Of a DNA stretch of 45,671 bases, positions 43,401-45,671 are shown in pieces. This DNA is from Candidatus Thermokryptus mobilis (GTDB lineage Bacteria; Bacteroidota; Ignavibacteria; Kryptoniales; Kryptoniaceae): the NCBI RefSeq assembly GCF_900070205.1, contig NZ_FAOO01000001.1, forward strand, positions 188,010-233,680, written 5' to 3'. Below the pieces are notes generated by a model. The model made no database searches, was not told where the DNA came from, and saw only the letters and a program-made list of their open reading frames with translations. The translations under genes and the position numbers were made by a program. Position 1 is the stretch's first letter. Every line of letters begins with the position of its first letter.

Positions 43401-45083
43401 ATGACAGAAGTTTTAAATCAAATTCAGGAAATTGATGTTAAAAACATCCGCGCTCCCAGGGGAAACACTTTGATCTGTAAAGGTTGGGCTCAAGAAGCAG
43501 CTCTAAGGATGTTAATGAACAATCTTGATCCAGAAGTTGCTGAGAAACCTGAGGAACTCATCGTCTATGGTGGGACTGGAAAAGCTGCAAGAAATTGGGA
43601 ATGTTTCCGCGCCATAGTTAACAGTTTGATAGAGCTTGAAAATGATGAGACGCTTTTAATTCAATCTGGCAAACCGGTTGGGATTTTCAAAACGCATGAA
43701 TTCGCCCCGAGGGTTTTAATTTCAAATGCGATGCTTGTCCCGGCTTGGGCAACTTGGGATGAGTTCAGACGGCTTGAAGCGCTTGGTTTAACAATGTATG
43801 GACAGATGACAGCTGGAAGTTGGATTTACATCGGGACACAAGGGATTTTGCAAGGAACTTATGAGACATTTGCAGCTTGTGCAGACAAATATTTTGGAGG
43901 AACACTGGCTGGAAGATTTCTTCTAACATCTGGGCTTGGTGGGATGGGCGGTGCTCAACCTCTTGCAGCAACGATGAACGGAGCTTCTTTCCTCGGAGTT
44001 GAAGTTGACAGAAAAAGAATTGAAAGACGACTTCAAACTGGATATCTTGACAAGATGACCGATAATCTTGATGAGGCACTTGAAATCGTTTTAAAAGCAA
44101 AGGAAAAGAAAGAAGCGATATCAGTCGGACTCGTCGGAAACGCTGCGGATGTTCTCCCGGAAATTTTAAGAAGGGGAATAATTCCTGATATCGTAACAGA
44201 TCAAACCTCGGCTCACGACACGCTCAATGGTTATGTCCCAAACGGCATACCGTATGAAGAAGCGCTTGAACTTCGCAAGAAAGACCCGCAAAAGTATATC
44301 CAAATGGCGAAACGCTCAATCGTTGAACATGTCAAAGCAATGCTTGAATTCAAAAGAAAAGGTGCCATCGTTTTTGATTACGGAAACAATATAAGAGGTG
44401 AAGCTTACGCAAACGGTGTTAAAGATGCGTTTGAAATACCCGGATTCGTCCACGAATTTATAAGACCCCTTTTCTGCGAGGGGCGAGGTCCATTTAGATG
44501 GGTTGCATTAAGCGGTGACCCTGAAGACATCTATGCAACTGATGAAGCGGTGATAAAGACATTTCCGGAGAATAAATCGCTTGTGCGTTGGATTCAGAAG
44601 GCACAAAAGCATGTCAAGTTTCAGGGGCTTCCTGCAAGGATATGCTGGCTTGGATACGGCGAAAGGGCAAAGATGGGAAAGATTTTTAACGAGATGGTAA
44701 GAGCAGGCGAAGTAAAGGCACCAATCGTAATAGGGCGAGACCATCTTGACACTGGTTCAGTTGCGTCCCCAAATCGTGAGACCGAGAAGATGAAAGACGG
44801 CAGCGACGCAATCGCCGACTGGCCAATACTTAATGCACTATTAAACGCTGTAGCCGGGGCAAGCTGGGTAGCCGTTCATCACGGCGGTGGTGTTGGAATA
44901 GGCTTGTCAATTCACGCCGGAATGGTCGTAGTCGCCGATGGGACAAAAGAAATGGAAATACGACTTGAAAGGGTCTTAACAACCGACCCAGGGCTTGGAA
45001 TTGTCAGACACGCCGACGCTGGATATGAAAAAGCAATTGAAATAGCAAAAAAATTCGGAATAAAAATACCAATGCTGAAATAA
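43401..45083 (+). CDS. hutU: Urocanate hydratase
   Basis: A 560-residue NAD+-dependent enzyme of histidine degradation, hydrating urocanate to imidazolonepropionate. Family blocks: [58 protein letters not shown], the NAD-binding [59 protein letters not shown] and [20 protein letters not shown]. The ribosome-binding site GGGAGGTG is strong. hutH, hutI and hutG are absent from the window, so either they lie elsewhere or the pathway is split. Confidence 0.97.
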   Translation: MTEVLNQIQEIDVKNIRAPRGNTLICKGWAQEAALRMLMNNLDPEVAEKPEELIVYGGTGKAARNWECFRAIVNSLIELENDETLLIQSGKPVGIFKTHEFAPRVLISNAMLVPAWATWDEFRRLEALGLTMYGQMTAGSWIYIGTQGILQGTYETFAACADKYFGGTLAGRFLLTSGLGGMGGAQPLAATMNGASFLGVEVDRKRIERRLQTGYLDKMTDNLDEALEIVLKAKEKKEAISVGLVGNAADVLPEILRRGIIPDIVTDQTSAHDTLNGYVPNGIPYEEALELRKKDPQKYIQMAKRSIVEHVKAMLEFKRKGAIVFDYGNNIRGEAYANGVKDAFEIPGFVHEFIRPLFCEGRGPFRWVALSGDPEDIYATDEAVIKTFPENKSLVRWIQKAQKHVKFQGLPARICWLGYGERAKMGKIFNEMVRAGEVKAPIVIGRDHLDTGSVASPNRETEKMKDGSDAIADWPILNALLNAVAGASWVAVHHGGGVGIGLSIHAGMVVVADGTKEMEIRLERVLTTDPGLGIVRHADAGYEKAIEIAKKFGIKIPMLK

Positions 45084-45104
45084 ACCTACAAAACACACTT
45101 GCAA

Positions 45105-45671
45105 ATGGAAGCCAAACCCAATTTAGACGAACTCATAAGCAGATACTCTACTAAAATTTTTCGGGAATGCGAAAAACTATCTTCAAGCGGTGTTAATGAA
45201 ACCGAGTTTCGTCAACCGATTGACCATATGCTTGAGGATTTTTGTGCTGAAGCGAGATTAAATCCATTGGCTCGTTCTGAGTATACCCTTGCAACGGGAC
45301 GAGCCGATGCCGTCTTCAACCGCTTGGTCATTGAGTATGAGCGACCGGGGACACTTTCTGATCGGCTTGCTCATCAGGCAACTGCTCATGCTGTTGACCA
45401 GGTTAAAAGATACATTTCGGGGCTTGCACAGCGACAACGCCACGAGCTTACACGCATGGCAGGCGTTGTATTTGACGGTCGCTACATCATCTTCGTCCGC
45501 TACCGAATGGGTGATTTCGCTGTGGAACGACCCGCTCCCACTACGAAAGAGTCGCTGGAGCGTTTTCTTCGGTGGCTTGCCAGCACCGCCTCGGGAATTG
45601 CACTGACGGCTGAAAACCTGAACCGTGACTTTTCCATTGAGCAACTTCGGACGCAAAACATTTTGCGAGCT
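45105..45671 (+). CDS. 5' part of a restriction-modification-like gene (truncated by window end)
   Basis: An ATG at 45105 opens a frame of 189 codons without a stop to the window end. The protein begins MEAKPNLDELISRYSTKIFR. GRADAVFNRLVIEYERPGTL resembles the PD-(D/E)XK N-terminal nuclease of Eco57I/type IIG or BREX-PglX-like enzymes, though the last acidic or Lys position reads Glu. HAVDQVKRYISGLA and the later GIALTAENLNRDFSIEQL are also like the region before the methylase domain. The gene has more GC than its neighbours (35 of 60 bases at 45541-45600, against 21 of 60 at 44041-44100) and uses many CGN Arg codons, suggesting transfer. No ribosome-binding site is evident. The methylase domain lies beyond the window, so the call is provisional. 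Confidence 0.6.
   Translation, partial: MEAKPNLDELISRYSTKIFRECEKLSSSGVNETEFRQPIDHMLEDFCAEARLNPLARSEYTLATGRADAVFNRLVIEYERPGTLSDRLAHQATAHAVDQVKRYISGLAQRQRHELTRMAGVVFDGRYIIFVRYRMGDFAVERPAPTTKESLERFLRWLASTASGIALTAENLNRDFSIEQLRTQNILRA

Noticed and set aside
45258-45656. A 132-codon minus-strand frame at the right edge.
   Set aside because: It lies antisense to the longer plus-strand frame that carries recognisable nuclease-like motifs; its own translation has no family features.

Overview
The window is 45.7 kb of AT-rich chromosome from a free-living bacterium, probably of the FCB group (Bacteroidota/Ignavibacteria-like, possibly a thermophile of the Kryptonia type). The lineage call is inference. 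It rests on a PorV/PorQ-type outer-membrane protein, a DUF2851 protein, a DUF4296-like lipoprotein, bacillithiol-type BshB1, FN3-domain lipoproteins, and a zinc-binding (Cys-rich) set of S4, S14, L24 and L36. No rRNA operon, CRISPR array or insertion sequence was seen.

Left part (1-18.5 kb), mixed housekeeping and accessory genes. (i) A predicted outer-membrane barrel plus a CopZ-N-like metal-cluster protein, converging on a PfpI/DJ-1 gene. (ii) tRNA-Leu(UAA) five bases ahead of the SRP RNA gene, whose 3' helix overlaps the stop codon of a convergent GH57 glycosidase. (iii) A plus-strand set: membrane metallophosphoesterase, FN3 lipoprotein, orphan ABC ATPase. (iv) A long minus-strand series: HAD phosphatase, PgpH (cyclic-di-AMP phosphodiesterase), XerC/D recombinase, M20 dipeptidase. 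After its own promoter and a perfect palindrome come speD, speE, a small lipoprotein and DUF2851. (v) A monovalent cation/proton antiporter converging on engB.

Middle (18.5-38.1 kb), one uninterrupted minus-strand translation cluster in which the str, S10, spc and alpha operons are fused. The order is rpsL-rpsG-fusA-tuf-rpsJ-rplC-rplD-rplW-rplB-rpsS-rplV-rpsC-rplP-rpmC-rpsQ-rplN-rplX-rplE-rpsN-rpsH-[coiled-coil membrane protein]-rplF-rplR-rpsE-rpmD-rplO-secY-map-infA-rpmJ-rpsM-rpsK-rpsD-rpoA-rplQ. adk is missing from its common place after secY. A non-ribosomal gene for a hendecad-repeat coiled-coil, tail-anchored protein sits between S8 and L6. tRNA-Lys(CUU) with a promoter lies just upstream.

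Right part (38.2-45.7 kb), plus strand: dnaX, a PorV/PorQ-like protein, bshB1, a small membrane protein, mgsA, then proline dehydrogenase and urocanate hydratase. The last 567 bases hold the open 5' part of a gene with higher GC and different codon use. It looks like the nuclease N-terminus of an Eco57I/type IIG-like restriction-modification protein and may begin an acquired defence region.

Most notable observations: a C CCC CCT slip heptamer inside a perfect CCCCC/GGGGG hairpin in dnaX, where a -1 shift meets a stop at once and would yield a gamma-sized product; the coiled-coil gene inside the spc operon; a 21-base palindrome at the predicted start of speD transcription; and the truncated restriction-like gene at the right edge.
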